DNA of 64,000 nucleotides from Acanthosepion esculentum. Lineage: Eukaryota > Mollusca > Cephalopoda > Sepiida > Sepiidae. The translations under genes were made by a program, and so were the position numbers. This document shows positions 36,601 through 48,028 of this stretch, in pieces. The stretch is from the NCBI GenBank assembly GCA_964036315.1, contig OZ038510.1, positions 84,864,616-84,928,615 on the forward strand, written 5' to 3'. Numbering within the stretch: position 1 is the first letter of the stretch; the number at the start of each line of letters is the position of its first letter. Under the pieces are notes generated by a model. It saw nothing but the letters and a program-made list of their open reading frames with translations, made no database searches and was not told the origin of the DNA.

Positions 36601-39600
36601 ACGAAGTTATTTAAGAACATGATGATCTTTGCCAAGACCGACCGGTTTCATTCGCTCAAAGCCTTTTTAAACCATTGATCTTAGGAAGCGGTTGTATACA
36701 GGCAAGAGTTTAGATATTTGTGAACGGGTTTGGCATCATGCATGGCATCCATATGAAAGTCTCGATCTGACGAAGATATTTAAGAACATGATGATATTTG
36801 CCAAGACCGTCAGGTTTCATTCGCTCAAAGATTTTTAAACAATTGATCATAGGAAGCGGTTGTATACAGCCGTGAGTTTAGATATTCTGAACGGGTTTGG
36901 CATCATGCATGGCGTCCATATGAAAGTCTCGATCTGACGAAGATATTTAAGGACATGATGATCTTTTCCAAGACCGTCCGGTTTCATTCACTCAAAGCTT
37001 ATTTAAAATATTAATCTTAGGAAGCGGTTGTATACAGCCGAGAGTTTAGATATTTCTGTACGGGTTTGGCATCATGCATGGCATCCATATGAAAGTCTCG
37101 ATCTGACGAATATATTTAAGAACATGATGATCTTTGCCAAGACCCTCAGGTTTCATTCGCTGAAAGCCTTTTTAAACCATTGATCTTAGGAAGCGGTTGT
37201 ATACAGCCGAGAGTTTAGATATTTCTGAACGGGTTTGGCATCATGCATGGCATCCATATGAAAGTCTCGATCTGACGAAGATATTTAAGGACATGATGAT
37301 CTTTGCCAAGACCGTCCGGTTTCATTCGCTCAAAGTCATTTGAAACCATTGATCTTAGGAAGCGGTTGTATACAGCCGAGAGTTTAGATATTTCTGAACG
37401 GGTTTGGCATCATGCATGGCATCCAAATGAAAGTCTCGATCTGACGAAGATATTTAAGAGCATGATGATCTTTGCCAAGTGCCTCAGGTTTCATTCACTC
37501 AAAGCAATTTTAAACCATTGATCTTAGGAAGCGGTTGTATAGAGACAAGAGTTTAGATATTTCTGAACGGGTTTGGTATCATGCATGGCATCCATATGAA
37601 AGTCTCGATCTGACGAAGATATTTAAGAACATGATGATCTTTGCCAAGACCGTCAGGTTTCATTCGCTCAAAGTCTTTTTAAACCTTTGATCTTAGGAAG
37701 CGGTTGTATACAGCCGAGAGTTTAGATATTTCTCAACGGGTTTGGAATCATGCATGGCATCCATATGAAAGTCTCGATCTGACGAAGATATTTAAGAACA
37801 TGATGATCTTTGCCAAGACCGTCCGGTTTCATTCGCTCAAAGCTTTTTTAAACCATTGATCTTAGGAAGCGGTTGTAAACAGCCGAGAATTTAGATATTT
37901 CTGAACGGGTTTGGCATCATGCATGGCATCCATATGAAAGTCTCAATCTGACGAAGATATTTAAGAACATGATGATCTTTGCCAAGACCGTCAGGTTTCA
38001 TTCGCTCAAAGCCTTTTTAAAGAATTGATCATAGGAAGCGGTTGTATACAGCCGAGAGTTTAGATATTTCTGAACGGGTTTGGCATCATGCATTGCATCC
38101 ATATGAAAGTCTCGATCTGACGAAGATATTTAAGGACATGATGATCTTTGCCAAGACCGACCGGTTTCATTCGCTCAAAGCCTTTTTAAACCATTGATCT
38201 TAGGAAGCGGTTGTATACAGGCAAGAGTTTAGATATTTCTGAACGGGTTTGGCATCATAAATGGCATCCATATGAAAGTCTCGATCTGACGAAGATATTT
38301 AAGGACATGATGATATTTGCCAAGACCGTCCGGTTTCATTCGCTCAAAGCCTTTTTAAACCATTGATCTTAGGAAGCGGTTGTATACAGCCGAGAGTTTA
38401 GATATTTCTGAACGGATTTAGCAACATGCATGGCATCCATATGAAAGTCTCGATCTGACGATGATATTTAAGAACATGATGATCTTTGCCAAGACCCTCA
38501 GGTTTCATTCGCTCAAAGCCTTTTTAAACCATTGATGTTAGGAAGCGGTTGTATAGAGCCGAGAGTTTAGATATTTCTGAACGGGTTTGGCATCATGCAT
38601 GACATCCATATGAAAGTCTCGATCTGACGAAGATATTTAAGAACATGATGATCTTTGCCAAGACCGTCAGGTTTCATTCGCTCAAAGACGTTTTAAACCA
38701 TTAATCTTAGGAAGCCGTTGTATACAGCCGAGAGGTTAGATATTTGTGAACGGGTTTGGCTTCATGCATGGCATCCATATGAAAGTCTTGATCTGACGAA
38801 GTTATTTAAGAACATGATGATCTTTGCCAAGACCGACCGGTTTCATTCGCTCAAAGCCTTTTTAAACCATTGATCTTAGGAAGCGGTTGTATACAGGCAA
38901 GAGTTTAGATATTTGTGAACGGGTTTGGCATCATGCATGGCATCCATATGAAAGTCTCGATCTGACGAAGATATTTAAGAACATGATGATATTTGCCAAG
39001 ACCGTCAGGTTTCATTCGCTCAAAGATTTTTAAACAATTGATCATAGGAAGCGGTTGTATACAGCCGTGAGTTTAGATATTCTGAACGGGTTTGGCATCA
39101 TGCATGGCGTCCATATGAAAGTCTCGATCTGACGAAGATATTTAAGGACATGATGATCTTTTCCAAGACCGTCCGGTTTCATTCACTCAAAGCTTATTTA
39201 AAATATTAATCTTAGGAAGCGGTTGTATACAGCCGAGAGTTTAGATATTTCTGTACGGGTTTGGCATCATGCATGGCATCCATATGAAAGTCTCGATCTG
39301 ACGAATATATTTAAGAACATGATGATCTTTGCCAAGACCCTCAGGTTTCATTCGCTGAAAGCCTTTTTAAACCATTGATCTTAGGAAGCGGTTGTATACA
39401 GCCGAGAGTTTAGATATTTCTGAACGGGTTTGGTATCATGCATGGCGTCCATATGAAAGTCTCGATCTGACGAAGATATTTAAGAGCATGATGATCTTTT
39501 CCATGACCGTCCGGTTTCATTCGCTCAAAGCCTTTTTAAACCATTGATCTTAGGAAGCGGTTGTATACAGCCGAGAGTTTAGATATTTCTGAACGGGTTT

Positions 39601-41870
39601 GGCATCATGCATGACATCCATATGAAAGTCTCGATCTGACGAAGATATTTAAGAACATGATGATCTTTGCCAAGACCGTCCGGTTTCATTCGCTCAAAGC
39701 CTTTTTAAACCATTGATCTCAGGAAGCGGTTGTATACAGCCGAGAGTTTAGATATTTCTGAACGGGTTTGGCATAATGCATAGCATCCATATGAAAGTCT
39801 CGATCTGACGAAGATATTTAAGAACATGATGATCTTTGCCAAGACCCTCAGGTTTCATTCGCTCAAAGCCTTTTTAAACCATTGATCTTAGGAAGCGGTT
39901 GTATACAGCCGAGAGTTTAGATATTTCTGAACGGGTTTGGCATCATGCATGGCATCCATATGAAAGTCTCGATCTGACGAAGATATTTAAGAACATGATG
40001 ATCTTTGCCAAGACCGTCCGGTTTCATTCGCTCAAAGCCTTTTTAAACCATTGATCTTAGGAAGCGGTTGTATACAGCCGAGAGTTTAGATATTTCTGAA
40101 CGGGTTTGGCATCATGCATGGCATCCATATGAAAGTCTCGATCTGACGATGATATTTAGGACATGATGATCTTTGCCAAGACCGTCCGTTTTCATTCGCT
40201 CAAAGCCTTTTTAAACCATTGATCTTAGGTAGCGGTTGTATACAGCCGAGACTTTAGCTATTTCTGAACGGATTTGGCATCATGCATGGCATCCATATGA
40301 AAGTCTCGATCTGACGATGATATTTAAGGTCATGATGATCTTTGCCAAGACGGTCCGGTTTCATTCGCTCAAAGTCTATTTAAACCATTGATCTTAGGAA
40401 GCGGTTGTATACAGCCGAGAGTTTAGATATTTCTGAACGGGTTTGTCATCATGCATGGCATCCATATGAAAATCTCGATCTGACGAAGATATTTAAGAAC
40501 ATGATGATCTTTCCAAGACCGTCCGTTTTCATTCGCTCAAAGCCTTTTTAAACCATTGATCTTAGGAAGCGGTTGTATACAGGCAAGAGTTTAGATATTT
40601 GTGAACGGGTTTGGCATCATGCATGGCATCCATATGAAAGTCTCGATCTGACGAAGATATTTAAGGACATGATGATCTTTGCCAAGACAGTCCGGTTTCA
40701 TTCGCTCAAAGTCTTTTTAAACCATTGATCTTAGGAAGCGGTTGTATACAGCCGAGAGTTTAGATATTTCTGAACGGATTTGGCATCATGCATGGCATCC
40801 ATATGAAAGTCTCAATCTGAAGAAGATATTTAAGAACATGATGATATTTGCCAAGACTGTCAGGTTTCATTCGCTCAAAGCCTTTTTAAAGAATTGATCA
40901 TAGGAAGCGGTTGTATACAGCCGAGAGTTTAAATATTTCTGAACGGGTTTGGCATCATACATGGCGTCCATAATAAAGTCTCGATCTGACGAAGATATTT
41001 AAGGACATGATGATCTTTGCCAAGACCGTCCGGTTTCATACGCTCAAAGCCTTTTTAAACCATTGATCTTAGGAAGCGGTTTTATACAGCAGAGTGTTTA
41101 GATATTTCTGAACGGGTTTGGCATCATTCATCGCATCCATATGAAAGTTTCGATCTGACGAAGATATTTAAGAACATGATGATCTTTGCCAAGACCGTCA
41201 GGTTTCATTCGCTCAAAGCCTTTTTAAACCATTGATCTTAGGAAGCGTTTGTATACAGCCGAGAGTTTAGATATTTCTGAACGGGTTTGGCATCATGCAT
41301 AGCATCCATATGAAAGTCTCGATCTGACGAAGATATTTAAGGACATGATGATCTTTGCCAAGACCCTCAGGTTTCATTCGCCCAAAGCCTTTTTTAACCA
41401 TTGACCTTAGGAAGCGGTTGTATACAGCCGAAAGTTTAGATATTTCTGAACGGGTTTGGCATCATGCATGGCATCCATATGAAAGTCTCGATCTGACGAA
41501 GATATTTAAGGACATGATGATCTTTGCCAAGACCGTCCGGTTTCATTCGCTCAAAGACTTTTTAAACCATTGATCTTAGGAAGCGGTTGTATACAGCCGA
41601 GAGTTTAGATATTTCTAAACGGGTTTGTCATCATGCATGGCATCCATATGAAAGTCTCGATCTGACGAAGATATTTAAGGACATGATGATCTTTGCCAAG
41701 ACCCTCATGTTTCATTCGCTCAAGGCCTTTTTAAACCCTTGACCTTAGGAAGCGGTTGTTTCCAGCCGAGAGTTTAGATATTTCTGAACGGGTTTGGCAT
41801 CATGCATGGCATCAACATGAAAGTCACAATCTTAGGAAGATATTTATGACATCATGATAATTGCTAAGAC
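24650..41870. repeat. 169-bp satellite array, about 100 monomers
   Basis: The monomer is marked by GGAAGCGGTTGTATACAGCC, GAGTTTAGATATTTCTGAAC, GGCATCATGCATGGCATCC, CTCGATCTGACGAAGATATT and GGTTTCATTCGCTCAAAGCC. The first spacings measured are 170 and 169 bp, and the array covers 17.2 kb without interruption. Diagnostic variants (GGTATCATGC, GCATTGCATCC, AGACAAGAG, AAATGGCATCC) recur together. They define higher-order repeats: GCATTGCATCC lies at about 27785, 30487, 33025, 35893 and 38088, so periods are near 2702, 2538, 2868 and 2195 bp (16, 15, 17 and 13 monomers). Edge monomers on both sides are the most diverged, as expected for an array homogenised by unequal exchange. Open stretches of 72 codons at 35108, 37303 and 41355 cross monomer borders and are not genes. 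Confidence 0.95.
35110..39420. repeat. Two consecutive 2195-bp higher-order repeats, nearly identical
   Basis: Every marker that I compared between about 35110-37225 and 37303-39420 is offset by exactly 2195 bp (for example TTTCTGTACGGG at 37053 and 39248, and CGCTGAAAGCC near 37158 and 39353). I noticed no difference in the stretches read side by side. 2195 bp is 13 monomers. This is the youngest amplification in the satellite. Confidence 0.85.
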
Positions 41871-41874
41871 CCCC

Positions 41875-42005
41875 AGCTTTCTAAATTATTTCCACAGTAT
41901 TGAATTTTTTGCTACAGTAATGGATTTTTTCTACAATAGCAGATTTTTTTCTTTCTACAACATAAATTTCTTTCTCCAATAATGAATTTCTACTGGTCTT
42001 TCCAC
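41875..42005. repeat. Degenerate short repeat of about 21 bp
   Basis: Five loose copies of (T)CTACAATAATGAATTTTT. It sits at the right edge of the satellite. Copies differ at many positions. Confidence 0.5.
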
Positions 42006-42149
42006 GTAATCAAAACGGAACGATCCATTATTTATAAAGTATTGGCATGGCGTGATGGTCGTACACAGTAACGAAGGGAGAGGCAAACATTATTATAATA
42101 GAATTATAATAATGACAAGGTAATTTTGGGGTCTATCTTCTGGCTTCAA
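42006..42149. other. Spacer
   Basis: No recognisable feature between the satellite edge and the LINE. Confidence 0.4.
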
Positions 42150-43590
42150 TCCATAAATACTATAAATTCTTTATATATCTAAATCACCTGAAAGATACTG
42201 CCACTTCCAGCTGTTTGAATATCCGACGAGAAAGGCTAATTAATAATGCCAATGAAGTCCCAGAATGGACCACTGAATTTAATTTACATCTGCTACTAAA
42301 AACGGGTGAAACAGATGATCCGAAAAATTAAAGCCCAATAAGATGTCTGTGCGTCACATATAAATTCATCACGCCCGTCATGGTAAACTGTCCTTACTCT
42401 CTTCTCCCTGAAAAGAATATTCTTCTCATGGAACAGAAGGGGTGTCGGTGAGGTTCATATGGTTGCAAACATCAACTATTAATAAACAAAATGATCCTGG
42501 AAAATCGCAGGAAAACGGGTAGAAATATCATCACAGTTTGGATAGATTACCATAAAGCCTTTCATAGTGTTCCACACTGTTGGATTCTTAAGGCTTTCGA
42601 AATGTGCAAAGTCTCCTCGGTGATAGTAAAGTTCCTTAGATATAACCTGGAACTGTGGAAAAAGCACATAATACCAAAATCAAATCAAAGGCACTGCCAT
42701 TTCCAATTGTTTAAATATCCGACGAGGAATCTTTCAAGGGGGCTTCCTGTCGCCCATTCTGTCCTGTCTATCCTTAATCCCCTTATCGCATGAACTAAAC
42801 AATAATGACTATGGGTACAAAGAAAAGAAAAAAAAGAAAGTGTTTAATCATCTATTCAACATGGATGATATCAAAGTCTTTGCCAATGATGACAATGAGT
42901 TGAAACGTCTCCTCCATACTGTAAAATGTTTCAGTGATCACATCGATATGAATTTCGGATTAAATAAATGTACAAAAGTAACATTCAAAAAGGGAGAAAT
43001 ACACACTCAGTAGATTTAGATTTTGTCACAAACACCAGGGAACTGACACAAGAAGCCAATAAATACCAAGGAGTTAGCGGGGTGGGGATACATCATACCC
43101 AAATTAAGGAGAGAAAAAAAAAGAAAATAATACGATAAGCGTGTCTGGTGTTAAATACCGAGTTGAATTCTCAAAAAATAATATTAACCATAAACACATT
43201 GGCTGACTCAGTGCTGCAATACATCCTTAGTTGGACCTTAGCTGATATTATGGGAATGAATGTAAAAACGAGAAAGCTACTCAATTGCCACTGCGTGCAT
43301 CATCCTAAGGGTGATGTTGATCGTTTGTATGCACCTCCCAGATTCGAAGGAGACAGTTCAACTCGAACTGTCTAACAAAACCACAACATTCGGTCTTCAA
43401 AGATACTTGGAAACTTCAGAAGATTGGATGATGATCTGTGTCGAAGAACAGGAGAGAAGTAAGAAAATTTATTCAGTAATAAGGGCGTGTGCGTCTGCTG
43501 TTAAGTACCTAACTGAATTCAGAAAAAAAAAGGATATCAACCAAAAACAATGTGGCTGTTCCTGTGGTGATGGTAAATATTCTTAAATAT
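42150..43590 (+). pseudogene. RLE-type LINE reverse transcriptase, longest copy
   Basis: Translation over three frames with several stops gives, in order: 'PEWTTEFNLHLLLKTGETDD', 'LLMEQKGCR', 'GSYGCKHQLLINKMILENRR', 'VWIDYHKAFHSVPHCWILKA' (motif A, Asp kept in WIDY), 'NLSRGLPV' (motif B, decayed from FQGD) and 'NMDDIKVFANDDNELKR' (motif C, where the usual Tyr is Asn). These are followed by 'VLNTELNSQKIILTINTLAD', 'VKTRKLLNCHCVHHPKGDVD' and 'QLELSNKTTTFGLQRYLETS'. This is a non-LTR retrotransposon polymerase. The downstream copies show its C-terminal zinc motif and RPD-type endonuclease, so I place it among RLE-bearing LINEs. It is dead. From 43148 on, the sequence is the first of several tandem C-terminal modules. 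Confidence 0.8.
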
Positions 43591-44135
43591 TCCATGGATC
43601 TTTGAAAAACGACATAATAGCTAAATTACATCAAAGGCACTGCCACTTCCACTTCTTTGAATAACTGACGAGGAATCATTCAAGGGAATCATTCAATGGA
43701 ACTGGAGTATAAAATGAAGGCGAAAGTAAGAAAAGAATTCTACAGGCGTGTGTGTCGAATGCACAAAACAATATCAATCATAAACACTTTGGCTGACTCT
43801 GTGGTGCAATACAGTTTCTACATCCATAGCTGGCATTAAGTAACTACATATCAAAATAAGAAAGCTTCTCACTTGCCACCGCATGCATCATCCTAAGGAT
43901 GATATTGATCGTCTGTATGCGCCGGCCAGATCCGAAGGAGGCAGAGGATTAGTTCAACTAGAACTGTCTTATAAAATCACAACAATCGGTCTTCAAAGAT
44001 TCCTGGAAACTACAGAAGACTGGATGATGATCTGTGTCGAAGAAATTGAGAGAAGTAAAAAAATTTCTTCAGTAAGAAAGGAAGCAACAAATTCAAATGG
44101 GAATTTCTTGTGGGTAAGGAAGCACATATATGCCA
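43591..44135 (+). pseudogene. RLE-type LINE, tandem C-terminal module 2
   Basis: It begins with a short reverse-transcriptase piece (GGCACTGCCACTTCCACTTC, as at 42691) and, after an internal deletion, reads 'MKAKVRKEFYRRVCRMHK'. It continues 'HHPKDDIDRLYAPARSEGGR', 'LVQLELSYKITTIGLQRFLE' and 'TEDWMMICVEEIERSKKIS', ending in the junction 'NSNGNFLWVRKHIYAII' that leads straight into module 3. The HHPK block lies 589 bp after that of module 1. Confidence 0.75.
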
Positions 44136-44600
44136 TAATATACTTACTGTGGTGCAATACAGTTTAAACATATTTAATTGAACCATAGCTAATATTAAGC
44201 GAATAGATATCAAAACGAGAAAGCTTCATACTTACCACCGCGTGCATCATCCTAAAGCTGATTTTGATCGTCTGTATGCGCCGGCCAGATCCGAAGGAGG
44301 CAGAGGATTAGTTCAGCTAGACCTGTATTATAAAATCATAACAATCGGTCTTCAAAGATACCTGGCAACTACAGAAGACTGGATGATGATCTGTGTCGAA
44401 GTAATTGAGAGAAGTATGGAAATTTATTCAGTAATAAAGGAAGCCAACAAGTTCAAAATGGAGTTTCAAATTGGTGAAAAAATGCAAGTAAAGCATCATA
44501 CACCGACTGCAGCTAAAAAATACTTAAAGAAGAAAGCAAAGGCAAATGCAGCCGACCAGATACAAAACGATGGCAAAATAAACCGCTTCACAGTTAATAC
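44136..44600 (+). pseudogene. RLE-type LINE, tandem C-terminal module 3
   Basis: It opens for 127 codons at 44242 with 'HHPKADFDRLYAPARSEGGR', 'LVQLDLYYKIITIGLQRYLA', 'TEDWMMICVEVIERSMEIYS' and a lysine-rich stretch 'AAKKYLKKKAKANAADQIQ'. It is the best preserved of the middle modules. The HHPK block lies 358 bp after that of module 2. Confidence 0.75.
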
Positions 44601-44935
44601 TCTGAACATAGCTGATATTAAGTAACTGGATATCAAAATAAGAAAGCTTCACACTTGTCACCGTATGCATCGTTCTAAAGCTGATATTGATCGTCGGTAT
44701 GCGCCGGCCAGATCCGAAGGCAGCAGACGATTAGTTCAACTATAACTGTCTTATAATATCACAACAATCGGTCTTCAAAGATAACTGGAAACTACAGAAA
44801 ATCGGATGATGATCTGTGTCAAAGAAGATGAAAGAAATAAGAAACTTTATTCAATAACAAAAGAAGCAACAAATTCAAAAGGGAATTTCGTGTGGGTAAG
44901 GAAGCGCATATATGCCATAATACACTTACTGTGGT
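44601..44935 (+). pseudogene. RLE-type LINE, tandem C-terminal module 4
   Basis: It reads 'HTCHRMHRSKADIDRRYAPA' (HHPK decayed to HRSK) and 'TENRMMICVKEDERNKKLYS', ending in the same junction block (GTGGGTAAGGAAGCGCATAT). The spacing from module 3 is 423 bp. More stops than in module 3. Confidence 0.7.
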
Positions 44936-45180
44936 GCAATACAGTTTAAACATACATAATTGAACCATAGCTAATATTAAGCGAATAGATATCAAAACGA
45001 GAAAGCTTCTCACTTGCCACCGTATGCATCATCCTAAAGCTGGAAGACTGGATGATGATCTGTGTCGAAGAAATTGAGAGAAGTAAGAAAATTTCTTCAG
45101 TAAGAAAGGAAGCAACAAATTCAAATGGGAATTTCTTGTGGGTAAGGAAGCACATATATGCCATAATACACTTACTGTGG
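44936..45180 (+). pseudogene. RLE-type LINE, tandem C-terminal module 5, shortened
   Basis: After 'TRKLLTCHRMHHPKA' it jumps directly to the 'DDDLCRRN'-frame block, so about 115 bp (the DRLYAP to LETTE part) are missing. From about 45046 to 45250 it is almost identical to 44026-44230 of module 2/3. The next HHPK block is only 246 bp away. Confidence 0.7.
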
Positions 45181-46180
45181 TGCAATACAGTTTAAACATA
45201 TTTAATTGAACCATAGCTAATATTAAGCGAATAGATATAAAAACGAGAAAGCTTCTCACTTGCCACCGTATGCATCATCCTAAAGCTGGTTTTGATCGTC
45301 TGTATGCGCCGCCCAGATCCGAAGGAGGCAGTGGATTAGTTCAACTAGAACTGTTTTATGATATAACAACAATCGACCTTCAAAGATGACGTGAAACTAC
45401 AGGAGATTGGATGAGTGTCTGTGTCAAAGAACATGAAAGAAATCAGAAACTTTATTCAGTAATAAAGGAAGGCAACAGATTCAACTCTCAAGTCGGTAAA
45501 GAAATGCAAATAAACATACTGCCATGGCAAAGAACCTAAAAAAGAAAGCAAATACAACGTACCAAACGTAGAATCGATGACAAGCTTCTCCATGGTCAAT
45601 ACTCTACCCGTACCAAACAAGCTGATATAGACGAACCCCATACCCATCAGTGGTTACAGAGTGCAGGCTTAAAAGCTGAAACCGATGGATTTACTCTTAC
45701 TGCACAGGACAAATGATAGAAATTACCAATCATACATAATACAAAATTGTGTTAACCCGAAATACAGATTCTGTGATAAATATCCAGAAACAAATTACCG
45801 TCTTGTGCTAGGTTGCACGGTGTTAGCTCCCACTTAATATAACATTCGGTATGATAGAATGGGCGAATATCTCTACTGGGAAATATGCCACTTTTACAGA
45901 AAGGAAACTGCAATATACTGATATAGACACTAACCAGACCTGTAAGAATTTTCTGGGACTTTACAATACACACAGAGACAGATCAATGAAAGCAAATCGC
46001 CCAGACATTGTGACCAAAGACCAAATAAACAGAATCTACTTTCTCATTGACATGGCAATCCCTGCATATATCTTTGAAGATCTTCAGAAATACAAAGTGG
46101 GAATCTAAAAATAAATGACACATAGGGACGTCAGTAATTTCAGTTGTAATTGGATCCCCGGAATTGATTGGAAGAGGTTC
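45181..46180 (+). pseudogene. RLE-type LINE, module 6, running to the endonuclease
   Basis: It reads through 'HHPKAGFDRLYAPPRSEGGS', 'QYSTRTKQADIDEPHTHQWL', 'QSAGLKAETDGFTLTAQD' and a zinc-finger-like 'KYRFCDKYPETNYRLVLGC', in which the usual first Cys is Tyr and the His is Arg. It then gives 'SMKANRPDIVTKDQINRIYF' followed by 'LIDMAIP'. RPD, then 14 residues, then Asp is the spacing of the PD-(D/E)xK-type endonuclease in R2-like LINEs. Several stops and frameshifts disable it. It ends near 'GIDWKRFREYSKP'. Confidence 0.75.
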
Positions 46181-46635
46181 CGAGAGTATTCCAAGCCTTA
46201 ATGAAAGAGAAACTTGGATTCACATGTACAACTCACAGTTTACAAAGTGCTGTATCTATGTAAACTGTGTGTGATCTTAAAGTGTGTGTGTATGTGTGTC
46301 TTTTGTTAATTATCTATTGAAAATATTATGATACCATTTGTGAGCTTAGGTCTCTATTGGAACTCAAAAAAAAAATGAATATATGACAGAAATCTAAGAA
46401 GAGAAAATAATAATAATTTATTCAACAAATTCACTATCTTTTCAATTTTTGAAATAATTCGTTACGGGTTTTAGAAAATCTAATTAAACAGATTATTTTG
46501 ATTTATTTAGACATTTCTTTTTGTTTAGTTCCTCTCAACTAATTTGTAGTACTTTGTGATGTCAGTTACTGAATCTTATACAATTCTATAACACATTATT
46601 AGCATATATCTGCACTGGAAAAATATGCCTGAACA
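46181..46635. other. Spacer with a short hairpin
   Basis: AT-rich sequence. CACAGTTTAC (46234-46243) and GTAAACTGTG (46260-46269) form a 10-bp perfect stem with a 16-base loop. A short GT-rich run is at 46285-46300. Nothing else is seen. Confidence 0.5.
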
Positions 46636-46763
46636 TAATATAAGACTGGATGATTGGATGACTGTGTCAAAAAAAACATGATGAAACTTTCTTCCGTAAT
46701 AAAGAAATCCAACAAATTCTGAAGAGAATTTCAAGTAGGTAAAGTGCAAATAAACTCTACATC
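46636..46763 (+). pseudogene. RLE-type LINE, module 7, part left of the Tc1 insertion
   Basis: TGGATGATTGGATGACTGTG and the following 'KKSNKF' and 'FQVGKVQINSTS'-type reading match the 'DDWMxxxVxE...FKxEFQxGK' segment of modules 3 and 6. The sequence stops at the transposon terminus at 46764 and resumes at 48029. Confidence 0.65.
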
Positions 46764-46804
46764 GACAGTGCTGTTCGATGAAAGTGACTCACCTGATTTT
46801 TTTT

Positions 46805-47391
46805 ACTAAATGTTCTCTTCTACGATGAAACGAAAGTTGAGCTAAATTCAAAGGATAGGCGATCTAAAATCCGAAGAAGAAGATTTGAAAGCTCTTTGAA
46901 TTTAGCAGTAAGTACTCTCAAGCATCCGTTCAGTATAATGTTCTGGGGATGCTTTTCTTTTCATGGAACTGGTTTATTAAAACCTATTGAAAAGACCCTC
47001 AGGAGAGAGCAGTACAAAAGAATTTTACAGTCTTGTCTGCTCCCTTCTGCTGAAAGGGTGTAAATTGACCCCACCAAGCTAATTTTTATGCAGGATAATG
47101 CTCCCTGTCACAAATCAAAATTGATGAAGGAACACTTTGATGAGAAGCAGGTGAGTTTTATGACATGGCCGCCCCAATCTCCTGACCTCAACACCATAGA
47201 AAACTTATGGAGCATTATAAAGTACAGGCTCTCGAGAAAGCAGTTGAGCAACAAAGAGGATTTGATTGTAAATTTGATAGCCGAATGGAATTCAATGCTT
47301 GGAGATGAGATTTGACAGAACCTAATCAAGTCAATGCCAAAAAGGGTTGAAAAGGTTATTCAAAATAAAGGAGGACCCATAGATTATTAAA
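46805..47391 (+). pseudogene. Tc1-like transposase catalytic domain, N-terminus missing
   Basis: The reading frame gives 'VLFYDETKVELNSKDRR' (first Asp, DE context), 'MFWGCFSFHGTGLLKPIEK', an in-frame stop at about 47067, 'LIFMQDNAPCHKSKLMKEHF' (second Asp) and 'WPPQSPDLNTIENLWSIIKY' (SPDLN...E, third acidic residue Glu), ending '...GGPIDY' and a stop near 47390. These are the three catalytic positions of a DD34E transposase. The DNA-binding HTH domains, about 120 residues, are absent because the left terminus follows almost at once. With one nonsense codon and no DNA-binding part it cannot be active. Confidence 0.85.
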
Positions 47392-47689
47392 TATTTCGAA
47401 CTATATTACCTATTATAAATAAGTTATACCTGTATTATTCTTTATTTAAAGCTGTTCGGTTATGTTTCTATTGATTACTAGTTGCAGGAAATAAGTGAGT
47501 CACTTTTTTGGCACAGCGTTTTCCCCTAAATCTCATTTATATCCAAAAATTATAATTATCAATAGAATACCTTAGGGTGAGTAAACTCTTTTACTAGGTG
47601 GTCGGGAAGGGGTCTTTATATTAGTAAGATTAAAAATTAGTTTGACCCCCCAAAACAATAGGCGTGGTCAATCACGATGAGTAGATAAT

Positions 47690-47995
47690 GCTCAGTTTTC
47701 CTCTGTTTCTCTGCTACATATTAAATTATATTTCCTTCCTTTTCTGTTTTACATTTTTTCTTTCGTTTTTCTCCTTCTGTTTTCTTTCCTTCTTTTTCTT
47801 TCCTTTTTTGCTTTCAGTCATTTCTTTCTTTTTCTCTCCTATTGTTCTTCCTTTGTTTTCTTTCTTTCTCTCCTTCTTTCCTTCTTTGTTTTCTTATTTT
47901 TTATTCCATTTTTCTTTTGCTCGTTTTCTTTTCGCCCTCTTTTCTTCTTTTGTTTTCTTTCCCTATTTTTCTTTTGCTTTTATTTAATTTCATTT
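47690..47995. repeat. TTTC/TTTTC-rich pyrimidine tract
   Basis: About 300 bp, almost pure pyrimidine on the + strand, immediately inside the right terminus of the Tc1-like element. The 99-codon opening is a composition effect. Confidence 0.8.
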
Positions 47996-48028
47996 TCAGG
48001 TGAGTCACTTTTATCGAACAGCACTGTT

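Larger units (their letters stand above)
46764..48028. mobile_element. Tc1-like DNA transposon inserted in LINE module 7
   Basis: Left terminus CAGTGCTGTTCGATGAAAGT followed by GACTCACCTG; right terminus the complement, GGTGAGTCACTTTTATCGAA followed by CAGCACTG at about 47999-48027. The terminal inverted repeats are about 30 bp with one mismatch. Length is about 1.26 kb. A third, diverged terminus-like block (GTGAGTCACTTTTTTGGCAC) lies inside at 47493-47512. The flanks join smoothly when compared with modules 3 and 6, which gives the empty site. A TA target duplication is not apparent. The right 300 bp are a pyrimidine tract. Confidence 0.8.

Noticed and set aside
35108..37521. Two identical 72-codon openings in the satellite
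   Set aside because: They are identical because the 2195-bp higher-order repeat is duplicated. The monomer length of 169 bp is not a multiple of three and the openings cross monomer borders.
24650..41870. CTGACGA in each satellite monomer as a hammerhead core
   Set aside because: CTGACGA fits CUGANGA, but no GAAA core follows at a usable distance and no stem II forms; the sequence after it is AAGATATTTAAG.
46764..48028. An autonomous Tc1 transposon
   Set aside because: The helix-turn-helix part of the transposase is absent and a stop lies in the catalytic domain.
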